Origin: Pseudonocardia kujensis | GTDB taxonomy: Bacteria > Actinomycetota > Actinomycetes > Mycobacteriales > Pseudonocardiaceae | DNA length: 58,406 nucleotides | Reading direction: 5' to 3' | NCBI RefSeq assembly: GCF_021283305.1 | Contig: NZ_JAJSOK010000047.1 | Span: 1 to 58,406 of the forward strand | Shown here: piece by piece, positions 1-8,563 of the stretch | Layout of the letters: the number at the start of each line of letters is the position of its first letter | How positions within the stretch are numbered: position 1 is the stretch's first letter | Made by a program: the position numbers and the translations under genes | The notes under the pieces: model-generated | Seen by the model: the letters and a program-made list of their open reading frames with translations, nothing else | Database searches by the model: none | What the model was told of the DNA's origin: nothing

Positions 1-549
1 GTCCCACAGCCGCCGGACGACCTCGACGGCGTCGGCCGCCTCGTCGAACAGGTCCGCGACCGCCGCGGCGGCCTCCGGCGTGCCGAGCGTCTCGCGGCGG
101 ATCTCCGCCGGCGTGCGGCGGCCGAAGTGGGCCGCCTCGTCGGCGCGGGCCGAGGTCTGCACCCGCCAGCCGGCCCTTCCGTGGCTGTCGTGGTCGAGCG
201 TGGCGATCGCAGACGCGACGTGGAACGGCTCGGTGTGGGTGGTCGTGACGGTCGGGACGAGCCCGACGTGCCGCGTCAGCGGCGCGACGAACGCGGCGAC
301 CAGCTCGGCGTCGAGGCGCCCGCGGACCTGGTCGGTGCGCCGGTCCGCGGCCGCGAGGTGGTCGCCGGACTGCAGGCCCAGACCGTCCTCGATCGTGACC
401 AGGTCGAGCAGGCCGCGCTCGGCGGCGCGGGCCAGGGCAGCCCAGTAGCGGGCGGTGAAGAGCAGATCGGGGCGGGCGCCGGGCTCGCGCCAGGCGGCCG
501 GGTGCCAGCCGGCGCCGTCGAGCGCGACGGCCAGGTGAAGGGGGGCCAT
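1..549 (-). CDS. LLM-class flavin-dependent monooxygenase, NtaA/DszA type (3' part cut by window edge)
   Basis: The minus-strand frame opens with ATG at 549 and runs without a stop to base 1, so the first 183 residues are seen and the C-terminus lies outside. The N-terminus (MAPLHLAVALDGAGWHPAAW) and the segment reading LLDLVTIEDGLGLQ are typical of FMN-dependent luciferase-like monooxygenases of the NtaA/SnaA/DszA group. So are the later PTVTTTHTEPFHVASAIATL and GWRVQTSA. These enzymes use FMNH2 and O2 to cleave C-S or C-N bonds. A cysteine-type leader peptide sits just upstream, so a sulfur-scavenging role is likely (inference). GAGAGG precedes the ATG by about 7 bases. The substrate cannot be told from sequence. 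Confidence 0.85.
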   Translation of the reverse strand, partial: MAPLHLAVALDGAGWHPAAWREPGARPDLLFTARYWAALARAAERGLLDLVTIEDGLGLQSGDHLAAADRRTDQVRGRLDAELVAAFVAPLTRHVGLVPTVTTTHTEPFHVASAIATLDHDSHGRAGWRVQTSARADEAAHFGRRTPAEIRRETLGTPEAAAAVADLFDEAADAVEVVRRLWD

Positions 550-597
550 GCGGGCAGACCTCTCCTGCGGGAGAAGGGACGGGGGATCGGGTCCTCG

Positions 598-666
598 TCA
601 GGCCGGACAGCCCGCGCTGGCCGTCCGCAGGAGATCGACGTGGCGCCGCCGCACCCCGAGAAACAT
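598..666 (-). CDS. 22-residue cysteine-type leader peptide upstream of the flavin monooxygenase
   Basis: The minus strand from 666 to 598 encodes MFLGVRRRHVDLLRTASAGC followed by PA and a stop. It sits behind a clear GGAGGA ribosome binding site. The pattern R-R-x-H-V-D-L-x-R-x-x-S-A-x-C near the stop matches the short leader peptides found in many actinobacteria upstream of sulfur assimilation and sulfonate-use genes. In those, the terminal Cys codon is thought to sense cysteine supply by ribosome stalling (family knowledge). Here the stop lies 48 bases before the start of the monooxygenase. It is too short for standard gene callers. Confidence 0.8.
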   Translation of the reverse strand: MFLGVRRRHVDLLRTASAGCPA

Positions 667-1036
667 GGCTCCTCCATCGCTCCCGGCATGAGCACCCGCA
701 CCCGTCGACGGGGGGTTGCTGCGGCGTCGTCGAGCCAGGTCTCTCGGCCGCTCTGGATGGTGTGGCCCGTGGGGCCGGTCCTCACTGTACGGATCAGGAG
801 GGCGGCCCCGTCAATCCTCCGGGTGACGAGTGTGATCGAGGCCGCGCGCGATTGTCCGGACAGGACGGCCCCGGCGTCCACCAGGGAGAACACCGTTCCC
901 GAGGCGCCCACGAACGTCCGGACGAACGGCGCGGCGGCGTTCGGGCGAGCACCGCGCGACCCACCGGGGCCGGCAGAGCAGGGCGTTCACGACACGCGCG
1001 GCTGACCGTCGTCGCCGGGCAGGGCAGGATGCGCCC
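667..1036. other. Intergenic region between the leader peptide and the ROK regulator
   Basis: About 370 bases with divergent genes on either side. It must hold the promoter for the leader peptide and monooxygenase on the minus strand and for the ROK gene on the plus strand. I see no convincing coding frame, palindrome or terminator here; the long open frames that cross it lack family similarity and reflect the GC bias. Confidence 0.5.
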
Positions 1037-2248
1037 ATGACCGACCGCCCGGCCCCCGGCATGCGGCATCGCAGCATGCGGGACCACAACCTGGGCGCGG
1101 TGCTGGGCGAGGTCGCGCGGCGGGGCACGATCAGCCGCGCCGGACTGGCCGTGGCGACCGGGTTGACCAAGTCGACGGTGTCGTCGCTGGTCGGCGAGCT
1201 GGTCGAGGCGCGGCTGCTGGTGGCCGAGGGTCGCACCGGCGAGGGCGAGCGGGGACGGCCGGGCATCGGGCTGGGGCTCGACGGCGGGTACGTCGCCGGT
1301 CTCGGCTGCGAGATCGGCGCGCGCCGGCTGGCGGTGCGGGTCGTCGACCTCCGCCGGCGCACCCGGGTGCAGCTCGAGCGGGTCGGGCCGAACCACCGCT
1401 CCCCCGCCGCCGTGTTCGCCGAGCTCGCCGCCCTGGCCGCCGAGGCCGAGCAGCGGGCCCACGCGCAGGGGCTCACGCTCGTGGGCGCCGGCCTCGCCGT
1501 TCCCGGCCTGCTCGACCACGCCCGGCGGCGCCTGGTCGCCGCCCCGAACCTGGGCTGGCGGGACGTACCGCTCGACCCGCACCTCGCCGCCCTCCCGCCG
1601 CGGGCGGGCCTGCCGGTCGCGGTCGACAACGAGGCGAACCTGGCCGCGCTGGGCGAGCTGCGCCTCGGCGCCGGGAACGGGCAGCCCTCCTTCCTCGTGG
1701 TCACCGGCGAGGTCGGCATCGGCGCGGGACTGGTCGTCGGATCCGGGCTGTACTCGGGCGCCGACGGGTTCGCGGGCGAGCTGGGGCACGTCGTCGTCGT
1801 ACCGGGCGGCGCCCCCTGCGCCTGCGGCGGACGCGGCTGCCTGGAGACGGTCGCGGGCCTGCCCGCCCTCCTGCGCGCGGCCGGTCTCGACCCCGAGGGC
1901 GGCCTCGCGCCGCTGCTCGCGGCCCTCGACCGGCCCGTGGCCGATCCGGCGGGCGAGGCCGCCCGCAGCGCCGTCGACGGGGCCGCCGCTGCCCTCGCCC
2001 TGGCCCTCACGGCCGCGGTGCACCTGCTCGCCCCGGGGCTGATCGTGCTCGGCGGGACCCTCGCCGCCCTCGGCCCGGTGCTGGTCCCCCGGCTCGACGA
2101 CGCCCTCGCCGCGCAGGTCGGCGCGCTGCGCGGCAGCGCCCCGCCCGTCACCACCTCCGCCCTCGGCACCGACGCCGCGGTCCTCGGCGCCGCGCTGGGC
2201 GTGCTCGACGCGGTCGTCGCCGACCCGGTACGGATCCTGCCGACCTGA
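1037..2248 (+). CDS. ROK-family transcriptional repressor, XylR-like
   Basis: A 403-residue protein with an N-terminal winged helix-turn-helix (about residues 15-65, with SRAGLAVATGLTKSTVSSLV) followed by a ROK sugar-kinase-like domain. The ROK zinc site is visible as H251 in GELGHVVV plus C261, C263 and C268 in CACGGRGC. Length and domain order match NagC/XylR-type repressors, which release DNA on binding a sugar. The gene lies directly upstream of xylose isomerase on the same strand. A TTTAGT/ACTAAA inverted repeat lies in between, so it most likely represses xylA in the absence of xylose. AGGATG lies just before the ATG. Confidence 0.9.
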   Translation: MTDRPAPGMRHRSMRDHNLGAVLGEVARRGTISRAGLAVATGLTKSTVSSLVGELVEARLLVAEGRTGEGERGRPGIGLGLDGGYVAGLGCEIGARRLAVRVVDLRRRTRVQLERVGPNHRSPAAVFAELAALAAEAEQRAHAQGLTLVGAGLAVPGLLDHARRRLVAAPNLGWRDVPLDPHLAALPPRAGLPVAVDNEANLAALGELRLGAGNGQPSFLVVTGEVGIGAGLVVGSGLYSGADGFAGELGHVVVVPGGAPCACGGRGCLETVAGLPALLRAAGLDPEGGLAPLLAALDRPVADPAGEAARSAVDGAAAALALALTAAVHLLAPGLIVLGGTLAALGPVLVPRLDDALAAQVGALRGSAPPVTTSALGTDAAVLGAALGVLDAVVADPVRILPT

Positions 2249-2289
2249 CGGCCCCTTGCCCCGGTTCCGCGGCACGGCTACCGTCCCGC

Positions 2290-2312
2290 TTTAGTTCGCG
2301 ATCTGGACTAAA
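2290..2312. promoter_or_regulatory. Probable ROK/XylR operator upstream of xylA
   Basis: TTTAGT at 2290-2295 and ACTAAA at 2307-2312 form a perfect 6-bp inverted repeat with an 11-base spacer, an A/T-rich island in GC-rich DNA. The layout fits ROK/XylR operators. It ends 13 bases before the xylA start, close enough to block transcription. The binding regulator is inferred to be the ROK gene just upstream. Confidence 0.75.
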
Positions 2313-2325
2313 CAAGGAGCGCCCG

Positions 2326-3516
2326 ATGTCCGCACCGACGCCGTCGCAGGCCGACCGCTTCTCCTTCGGCCTCTGGACGGTCGGCTGGCAGGGGCGGGAC
2401 CCGTTCGGCGAGGCCACCCGACCGGCCCTCGACGTCGTGGAGGCCGTGGAGCGGCTGGCCGCGCTCGGTGCCTGGGGCCTGACCTTCCACGACGACGACC
2501 TGTTCGGCTTCGGCCCCGACGCGGGCACCCGGGACAAGCAGGTCACGCGGTTGCGCGAGGCGCTCGACGCCACCGGCATGACCGTCCCGATGGTCACGAC
2601 CAACCTGTTCACCCACCCCGTCTTCAAGGACGGCGGGTTCACCAGCAACGACCGCTCGGTGCGCCGGTTCGCGCTGCGCAAGGTGCTGCGCAACGTCGAG
2701 CTCGCCGCCGAGCTGGGCGCGCGGACCTTCGTGCTGTGGGGCGGGCGCGAGGGGTCGGAGTACGACTCGGCGAAGGACGTCGCGGCGGCGCTCGACCGCT
2801 ACCGCGAGGCGATGGACCTGTTGTGCGGATTCGTGCTCGACCGCGGCCACGATCTCCGCTTCGCGCTCGAGCCCAAGCCGAACGAGCCCCGCGGCGACAT
2901 CCTGCTGCCCACGGTCGGGCATGCGCTGGCCTTCATCGAGAAGCTCGCGCACCCCGAGCTGGTCGGCGTGAACCCCGAGGTCGGCCACGAGCAGATGGCC
3001 GGGCTGAACTACGTGCACGGCATCGCCCAGGCGCTGTGGGCCGGGAAGCTCTTCCACCTCGACCTCAACGGGCAGCGCGGGATCAAGTACGACCAGGACC
3101 TCGTGTTCGGCCACGGCGACCTGCTCAACGCCTTCGCACTCGTCGACCTGCTCGAGCACGGCGGCCCCGGCGGCGGCCCGGCCTACGACGGTCCGCGGCA
3201 CTTCGACTACAAGCCCTCGCGGACCGAGAGCTACACGGGCGTCTGGGACTCGGCCGCCGCCAACATGCGGACCTACCTGCTGCTCAAGGAGCGGGCCGTC
3301 GCCTTCCGCGCCGACCCCGAGGTGCAGGAGGCGCTCGCCACCGCGGGCGTCCCGGAGCTGTCGACCCCGACGCTCGCGCCCGGCGAGGGCTACCCGGAGC
3401 TGCTGGCCGACCGCACCTCGTTCGAGGACTTCGACGCCGAGGCGGCCGGGCAGCGGGGGTACGGGTTCGTCCGGCTGCACCAGCTCGCCGTCGAGCACCT
3501 CATGGGCGCCCGGTAG
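2326..3516 (+). CDS. xylA: Xylose isomerase
   Basis: A 396-residue protein that interconverts D-xylose and D-xylulose (and glucose and fructose) in the cytoplasm. The compact class I form without the long N-terminal insert is typical of actinobacteria. Visible active-site residues are H55 in FHDDD, metal ligands E182 and E218, K184 in EPKPNEPRGD, H221 in NPEVGHEQ, and D246, D256 and D258 in the stretch from HLDLNGQ to YDQD. AAGGAG lies about 6 bases before the ATG. The neighbouring ROK regulator and operator suggest xylose induction. No xylulokinase is in the window, so the next pathway step must be encoded elsewhere. Confidence 0.97.
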   Translation: MSAPTPSQADRFSFGLWTVGWQGRDPFGEATRPALDVVEAVERLAALGAWGLTFHDDDLFGFGPDAGTRDKQVTRLREALDATGMTVPMVTTNLFTHPVFKDGGFTSNDRSVRRFALRKVLRNVELAAELGARTFVLWGGREGSEYDSAKDVAAALDRYREAMDLLCGFVLDRGHDLRFALEPKPNEPRGDILLPTVGHALAFIEKLAHPELVGVNPEVGHEQMAGLNYVHGIAQALWAGKLFHLDLNGQRGIKYDQDLVFGHGDLLNAFALVDLLEHGGPGGGPAYDGPRHFDYKPSRTESYTGVWDSAAANMRTYLLLKERAVAFRADPEVQEALATAGVPELSTPTLAPGEGYPELLADRTSFEDFDAEAAGQRGYGFVRLHQLAVEHLMGAR

Positions 3517-3645
3517 GGGGCCGCCGCCCGGCCGGGACGCACGGCAGCGCAAGGTGGTCCGCCATGTTCTCCGGCGCACACCGGAGGCATGGCGCGGTCG
3601 CCAGGGGGTAGGCCGTCAGGGTCAGTGATCCCGACCGGAAGCGGC

Positions 3646-4269
3646 ATGGACGTGACCGATCTGAAGACCGCCGTCATCTACTACTCCGCCACCGGCAGCA
3701 CGTATGCGCTGGCCCAGGCCGCGGCGAAGGCCGCCGAGCACGCGGGCTCGGAGGTGCGACTGCGCAAGGTGCACGAGCTGGCGCCCGAGGAGGCCGTCGC
3801 CAGCAACGAGGGCTGGGCGACGCACGCGCGGCAGACCCAGGACGTCCCCGAGGCGAGCCTGGACGACCTCGAGTGGGCCGACGTCGTGATCCTCGGCTCG
3901 CCGACGCGCTACGGCCTCCCGACGGCGCAGCTCAAGCAGTTCATCGACACCACCGGTCCGCTGTGGGCGGCCGGGAAGCTGGTGAACAAGGTGGCGACCT
4001 CCTTCACCTCGGCCGGTACCGCGCACGGCGGCCAGGAGACGACGATCACCGCGCTGAACAACACCTTCTACCACTGGGGCTGCATCATCGTGCCGCCCGG
4101 CTACGCCGACCAGATCCAGTTCCGGGCGGGCAACCCGTACGGCACCAGCCACGTGTCGCAGAACGGCGCCAACCCGCCCGGCGACGTCGAGCTCGAGGCG
4201 GTGTCCTTCCAGGCCCGCCGCGCGGTCGAGATCGGGAAGGCGCTGAAGACGGGCCTGGCCGCAGCCTGA
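3646..4269 (+). CDS. wrbA: NAD(P)H:quinone oxidoreductase, WrbA type
   Basis: A 207-residue flavodoxin-fold protein. The FMN phosphate loop is YYSATGSTYALAQ near residues 12-24, followed by the WrbA hallmarks GSPTRYGLPTAQLKQFID and FTSAGTAHGGQETT. The family makes FMN-dependent tetramers that reduce quinones by two electrons and so avoid semiquinone radicals. I chose the ATG at 3646, with GGAAG just upstream, because the alternative GTG at 3589 adds 19 residues that match nothing in the family. It is separate from xylA (129-base gap) and ends at a bidirectional terminator. Confidence 0.93.
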   Translation: MDVTDLKTAVIYYSATGSTYALAQAAAKAAEHAGSEVRLRKVHELAPEEAVASNEGWATHARQTQDVPEASLDDLEWADVVILGSPTRYGLPTAQLKQFIDTTGPLWAAGKLVNKVATSFTSAGTAHGGQETTITALNNTFYHWGCIIVPPGYADQIQFRAGNPYGTSHVSQNGANPPGDVELEAVSFQARRAVEIGKALKTGLAAA

Positions 4270-4280
4270 GGCCTGGCGCC

Positions 4281-4312
4281 GGGCCGGCCGGTGGGTGGCC
4301 GCCGGCCGGCCC
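4281..4312. terminator. Bidirectional terminator hairpin between wrbA and the esterase
   Basis: GGGCCGGCCGG (4281-4291) pairs perfectly with CCGGCCGGCCC (4302-4312) across a 10-base loop. It fills the short gap between two convergent genes, with wrbA ending at 4269 and the esterase stop at 4322. No T-tract follows, as is common in high-GC actinobacteria. Confidence 0.6.
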
Positions 4313-4321
4313 GTCGGCGTC

Positions 4322-5401
4322 TCAGCCGAGCGACCGGGCGAAACCGAGGACGTCCCGGACGGCCTCGGCGTAGACGTCCGGCATCGCCGCGCGGAACATC
4401 AGCTCGCCCACGTGGCAGAGCCCCAGGTTGACCTTCCCGACGGACGGCACCCCGGCCGCGAGCAGCGCGCGGTGGTAGGCGATCCCCTCGTCCCGCAACG
4501 GGTCCAGCTCGTTGCACGAGATCACGTGCGGCGGCAGGCCGCGCAGGTCCGCCTCCGTCGCGTGGTACGGCCAGCAGGTCGCCTCGGTCGCGTTGCCGGC
4601 TCCCGGGTCGTACACCTCGGAGAGCAGCGGGAACAGGCTGCGGTTGAGCCAGTACCGGTCGTTCTCGACGAGCGACGGCAACGAGGCCTCGGTCCAGTCA
4701 CCGAGAATGTACGGGCACTGGGCGTAGACGCCCGCGATCGCGTCCGCCCAGCCCTCTCGCTTCGCCTTGATCGGCAGGGCGAGCGCGAGGTTGCCGCCGC
4801 CGGAGTCGCCGGTGACCACGATGTGCGACCCGCCCAGCTCACCGAGGTGCTCGGCCACCCAGCGCAGCCCGGTCGCGCAGTCCTCCAGCCCCGCCGGGAA
4901 CGGGTGGGGGCCGAGGGCACCGCCGCCGTTGCGGTACTCCACCCCGACGACGAGGGCGCCGGCGGCGGCCAGCTCGTCCCGCCAGCGGGTGTAGAGCGCG
5001 CCCTTCGCGGCCAGCATGACCATCCCACCGCCGTGCACCTGGTAGATCACCGGGAGCGGGCCCTCGACACCGTCGGGCCGGTGGAGGTGCAGGCCGATCT
5101 CGTGGCCGCCGTCGCCGGTGATCGTGCGCAGCTCCGAGGTGACGCCGTGGATCGGCGGCAGGCCGTCGGCGAGCGTGGCGAAGAGCCCCTCGAAGCCCTC
5201 CTCGACGGCGTCGACGAACTGCAGCAGCGCGTCCCGGCCCGCGTCGGGTCCGAGCGGGGCGCCGTCGGCGTGGTCGAGGAGCCCGAGCTCGCCCAGCACC
5301 GCCACCATCCGCGGGTCGGCCCGCGGATCCGTGCCGATCGTCAGGGCGGGGTCCCCCAGCCGGCCGGGCGGGGTGTGGGGCGTCGACACGTCCGTCGTCA
5401 T
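4322..5401 (-). CDS. Alpha/beta-hydrolase esterase of the hormone-sensitive lipase family
   Basis: A 359-residue cytoplasmic hydrolase. HSL-family marks are the oxyanion-hole motif in YQVHGGGMVM and the nucleophile elbow GDSGGG in HIVVTGDSGGGNLALAL. A late Asp in CNELDPLRD and a His in GLCHVGE complete the triad. The family hydrolyses short-chain acyl esters; the natural substrate is unknown. The ATG at 5401 is preceded by GAGGAGAA and is preferred over a start 33 codons upstream. It is transcribed divergently from the TetR-type regulator at 5524, and the 122-base gap between them is the likely shared control region. Confidence 0.9.
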   Translation of the reverse strand: MTTDVSTPHTPPGRLGDPALTIGTDPRADPRMVAVLGELGLLDHADGAPLGPDAGRDALLQFVDAVEEGFEGLFATLADGLPPIHGVTSELRTITGDGGHEIGLHLHRPDGVEGPLPVIYQVHGGGMVMLAAKGALYTRWRDELAAAGALVVGVEYRNGGGALGPHPFPAGLEDCATGLRWVAEHLGELGGSHIVVTGDSGGGNLALALPIKAKREGWADAIAGVYAQCPYILGDWTEASLPSLVENDRYWLNRSLFPLLSEVYDPGAGNATEATCWPYHATEADLRGLPPHVISCNELDPLRDEGIAYHRALLAAGVPSVGKVNLGLCHVGELMFRAAMPDVYAEAVRDVLGFARSLG

Positions 5402-5523
5402 GGGCGTTCTCCTCGTCGAGATCGTCTGCGAGACACGGAGCCGGGTCGTCGCGGCAGTGCGACAGATCCGGCAGATGTCGCCTACTATGGTCCGCGTCAC
5501 ATCGGGTCGTCAACGGAGGGATC

Positions 5524-6120
5524 GTGGCCGGAGCACCGACCCCGTTGCAGCGGCGGCTCGCCGGGGCCGCAGACCGTCCCGGTGCGCTCGACGCCTTCCT
5601 GCTGTCGCGGCACCGCTTCCAGGCGGGCGAGCGGGTCGACATGCAGACGCTCGCCGCGGAGCTGGGCGTCAACCGGGCCACGCTCTACCGCTGGGTCGGC
5701 TCCCGCGAGCTGCTGCTGGGCGAGGTCGTCTGGTCCCTCACCGAGCGCACCCTCCGGCGGCCGCCGCCGGCAGGCGACGGGTCTGGGTCGCGGCTGGCGG
5801 CGGTCCTGAGCCGGTTCGTCACCGACACCCTCGCCCACCGCGGCATGCGCCGCTTCCTCGAGGAGGAGGGCGAGTTCGCGCTCCGGCTGCTCACCCTGTC
5901 CTCGGGCGGCTTCCAGCCGCGGCTGGTCGCCCTCGTCCGCGAGCTGGCGGCGGCGGAGACGGCGGCGGGCCGGCTGGCCAGCCCGATCCCGCTCGACGAC
6001 CTGGCCTACACCCTGGTGCGCGTGGTCGAGTCCTACGTCTACCTGCGCACGATCACCGGGGAGGAGCCGGACGGCAGCCGCGCCGCGCGGGTGCTGCAGG
6101 CGCTGCTGCCGGCCGGCTGA
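5524..6120 (+). CDS. TetR-type transcriptional regulator, QsdR-like
   Basis: A 198-residue protein with a helix-turn-helix around residues 35-62 (VDMQTLAAELGVNRATLYRWVGSR) and an all-helical C-terminal ligand domain. The wording around the helix-turn-helix and the short N-terminal arm resemble QsdR-type TetR regulators. The GTG start at 5524 has GGAGGG in front. It diverges from the HSL-type esterase, which it probably controls together with its own promoter (inference from gene layout). The effector is unknown. Confidence 0.8.
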   Translation: MAGAPTPLQRRLAGAADRPGALDAFLLSRHRFQAGERVDMQTLAAELGVNRATLYRWVGSRELLLGEVVWSLTERTLRRPPPAGDGSGSRLAAVLSRFVTDTLAHRGMRRFLEEEGEFALRLLTLSSGGFQPRLVALVRELAAAETAAGRLASPIPLDDLAYTLVRVVESYVYLRTITGEEPDGSRAARVLQALLPAG

Positions 6121-6125
6121 CCGCG

Positions 6126-6539
6126 TCAGGCGCCGAGCCGGTCGGCGAGCCGGTCGAGCCCGTCCTCGAGCCGCCGCTGCACCGCGTCGGCCGCGGGCCC
6201 GGGGTGCGCCTCGCGCCGGTGCCCCAGGAAGGACAGGTGCACCACGACCCGCGAGTGCCCCTCGTCGGCGTGCATCACCTGGATCCAGCCGGTGTAGTCC
6301 GGCGAGCCCTCCACACCCCACTCCACCCGCATCTGCTCGGGCCGAATCCGGGCCAGCCCGCGCACGCCGCCGTCCCCCTCCTCGCTCCCGCCCTTGTCGA
6401 CGGTCGTCAGATCGCCGTCGTGGCCGCGGACGTGCAGGTCGCCCGGACCCCACTCGTCCGCGTGATGCAGATCGGCCACGGCGGCGAACACGGTCTCGGC
6501 GGGGTGGTGGAGCCGGCGCTCGGCCTCGTACTCGGTCAT
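6126..6539 (-). CDS. SRPBCC-family (START-like) protein
   Basis: A 137-residue protein with the compact START/polyketide-cyclase-like pattern: an early helix at HHPAETVFAAVADLHHADEW, then strands including MRVEWGV, YTGWIQVM and HSRVVVHLSFLG, and a long C-terminal helix. Such proteins bind hydrophobic ligands in a cavity; no function can be assigned. It is convergent with the TetR gene (5-base gap) and divergent from the GH15 gene. Confidence 0.75.
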   Translation of the reverse strand: MTEYEAERRLHHPAETVFAAVADLHHADEWGPGDLHVRGHDGDLTTVDKGGSEEGDGGVRGLARIRPEQMRVEWGVEGSPDYTGWIQVMHADEGHSRVVVHLSFLGHRREAHPGPAADAVQRRLEDGLDRLADRLGA

Positions 6540-6653
6540 GTCTACGCAGTACCCCGAACCCGCCCCCCGTCACGGGCGCCGTTAACGGCCGGCGTGATCA
6601 GGACGAGCGCGATCACGGTCGCCCGCGTCCGGGCGAGGGAGGAGCGGCGTGGC

Positions 6654-8528
6654 GTGGCCTACCCCGACGACTACCCCCCGATCGCCGAGCACGGGCTGAT
6701 CGGCGACCTGCAGACCGCGGCGCTGGTGACCACCGACGGCAGCGTCGACTGGTTCTGCTGCCCGCGGTTCGACTCGCCGAGCGTGTTCGGCGCGCTGCTG
6801 GACCGCCGGCGCGGCGGGTTCTTCCGGATCGCGCCGGATACCGACGGCGAGGTCACCCGCCGCCAGTGGTACTTCCACGACACCGCCGTGCTGATGACCC
6901 GGTTCATGACGGCCGACGGCGTGGGCGCGCTCTACGACTTCATGCCCGTCCGCAACGGCCCGGCCACCGACCGGCACGAGATCGTCCGGGTGCTGCGGGT
7001 GGTTCGCGGCACCATGCGGTTCACCGTGGAGTGCCGACCGCGCTTCGACTACGGCCGCGCCGGCCACACGACCGAGGTCGAGGCCGAGGGCGTCGTGTTC
7101 CACGGGCCCGACATGGACCTCTGCCTGCACACCGTCGTGGACGGCGGTGGCGCGCCCGAGTGGGAGCGCGACGGGCCGGACGTCCGCGCCACCGTCACGC
7201 TCACGGCGGGGCAGGCGGTCGGGACGGTGCTGGAGTCCGGGCCCGGCCTGCGGCCCCGGCGGATCCCCATCGGGGAGGCCGACGAGCGGTTCGACGCGAC
7301 CGTCGAGTTCTGGCGGACCTGGCTGGAGCACTCGACCTACGTCGGCCGCTGGCGCGAGACGGTGCACCGCTCGGCCATGTCGCTGAAGCTGATGACCTAC
7401 GCCCCGACGGGCGCGCTCGTCGCCGCGCCGACCGCCGGGCTGCCCGAGCAGGTCGGCGGGGAGCGGAACTGGGACTACCGCTACACCTGGATCCGCGACG
7501 CGTCGTTCTCGGTGCACGCCCTGCTCAGCCTGGGCTACACCGAGGAGGCCGCGGCGTTCGGGCGCTGGCTGGCCGACCGCGTCGGCGAGCACGACGGGCC
7601 CGACGGCCGCCCGCTGCGGATCATGTACCGGGTCGACGGCAGCGCCGACCTCACCGAGGAGACCCTCGGCCACCTCGAGGGGTACCGCGGTTCCCGGCCC
7701 GTGCGGATCGGCAACGGCGCTTCCGACCAGCTGCAGCTCGACATCGTCGGCGAGGCGCTGGACTCGCTGCACCTGGCCGATCGGCACGCCGTGCGGCTCG
7801 ACCACCGTGGCTGGCAGGCCGTGCGGGACATGGTGTCCTGGCTCTGCGAGAACTGGGACCGGGTCGACGAGGGCATCTGGGAGACCCGCGGCGGGGCGAA
7901 GGACTTCGTCTACGGCCGGCTGATGTCGTGGGTGGCCTTCGACCGGGCGATCCGGATGGCCCGCGAACGCGCGCTGCCCGGCGACGTGCCCGGGTGGACC
8001 GCCCGCCGCGACGCCATCTACGACCAGGTGATGGCCAAGGGGTTCGACACCGGCCGCCAGGCGTTCGTGCAGTACCTGGGCGGTGACGTCCTCGACGCGG
8101 CGGTGCTCATGATGCCGCGCGCCGGGTTCGTGGTGCCGAGCGACCCGCTGTGGCGCTCCACGCTGGAGGCGATCGACCGGACCCTGGTCTCCGACGGCCT
8201 GGTGTTCCGCTACGACCCGGCCGCCTCCCCCGACGGTCTCACCGGCACCGAGGGCACGTTCTCGCTCTGCAGCTTCTGGTACGTCGACGCCCTGGCCCGC
8301 TCCGGCCGGCTCGGCGACGCCCGCACCTCCTTCGAGAAGATGCTGACCTACGCCAACCACCTCGGCCTCTACTCGGAGGAGGTCGGGGCGACCGGCGAGC
8401 AGCTCGGCAACTTCCCGCAGGCCTTCAGCCACCTCGCGCTGATCAGCGCCGCGGTGGACCTCGACCACCAGCTCGACCACGGGCCGGGGCGGGTCGCGCC
8501 CGCCTCCCAACGGCACCGGCTCGTCTGA
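6654..8528 (+). CDS. Glycoside hydrolase family 15 (glucoamylase or trehalase)
   Basis: A 624-residue protein with no signal peptide. The N-terminal supersandwich domain starts with PPIAEHGLIGDLQTAALVT and GSVDWFCCPRFDSPSVFG. The (alpha/alpha)6 barrel carries RNWDYRYTWIRDASF near residues 270-285 and the C-terminal GEQLGNFPQAFSHLALI. In actinobacteria this branch includes trehalases as well as glucoamylases; sequence alone does not decide, but both release glucose inside the cell. The GTG at 6654 has GGGAGGAG about 9 bases upstream. It is followed by gnd after 35 bases and then zwf, so released glucose is probably fed to the oxidative pentose phosphate route. Confidence 0.9.
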   Translation: MAYPDDYPPIAEHGLIGDLQTAALVTTDGSVDWFCCPRFDSPSVFGALLDRRRGGFFRIAPDTDGEVTRRQWYFHDTAVLMTRFMTADGVGALYDFMPVRNGPATDRHEIVRVLRVVRGTMRFTVECRPRFDYGRAGHTTEVEAEGVVFHGPDMDLCLHTVVDGGGAPEWERDGPDVRATVTLTAGQAVGTVLESGPGLRPRRIPIGEADERFDATVEFWRTWLEHSTYVGRWRETVHRSAMSLKLMTYAPTGALVAAPTAGLPEQVGGERNWDYRYTWIRDASFSVHALLSLGYTEEAAAFGRWLADRVGEHDGPDGRPLRIMYRVDGSADLTEETLGHLEGYRGSRPVRIGNGASDQLQLDIVGEALDSLHLADRHAVRLDHRGWQAVRDMVSWLCENWDRVDEGIWETRGGAKDFVYGRLMSWVAFDRAIRMARERALPGDVPGWTARRDAIYDQVMAKGFDTGRQAFVQYLGGDVLDAAVLMMPRAGFVVPSDPLWRSTLEAIDRTLVSDGLVFRYDPAASPDGLTGTEGTFSLCSFWYVDALARSGRLGDARTSFEKMLTYANHLGLYSEEVGATGEQLGNFPQAFSHLALISAAVDLDHQLDHGPGRVAPASQRHRLV

Positions 8529-8563
8529 CGCACGGCTCATCCGACCCACGGAAGGACCACGGG

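Noticed and set aside
5118..6653. Long plus-strand extension of the GH15 frame to the left
   Set aside because: It overlaps the esterase, TetR and SRPBCC genes and lacks GH15 similarity; GTG 6654 with a good ribosome binding site is the sensible start.
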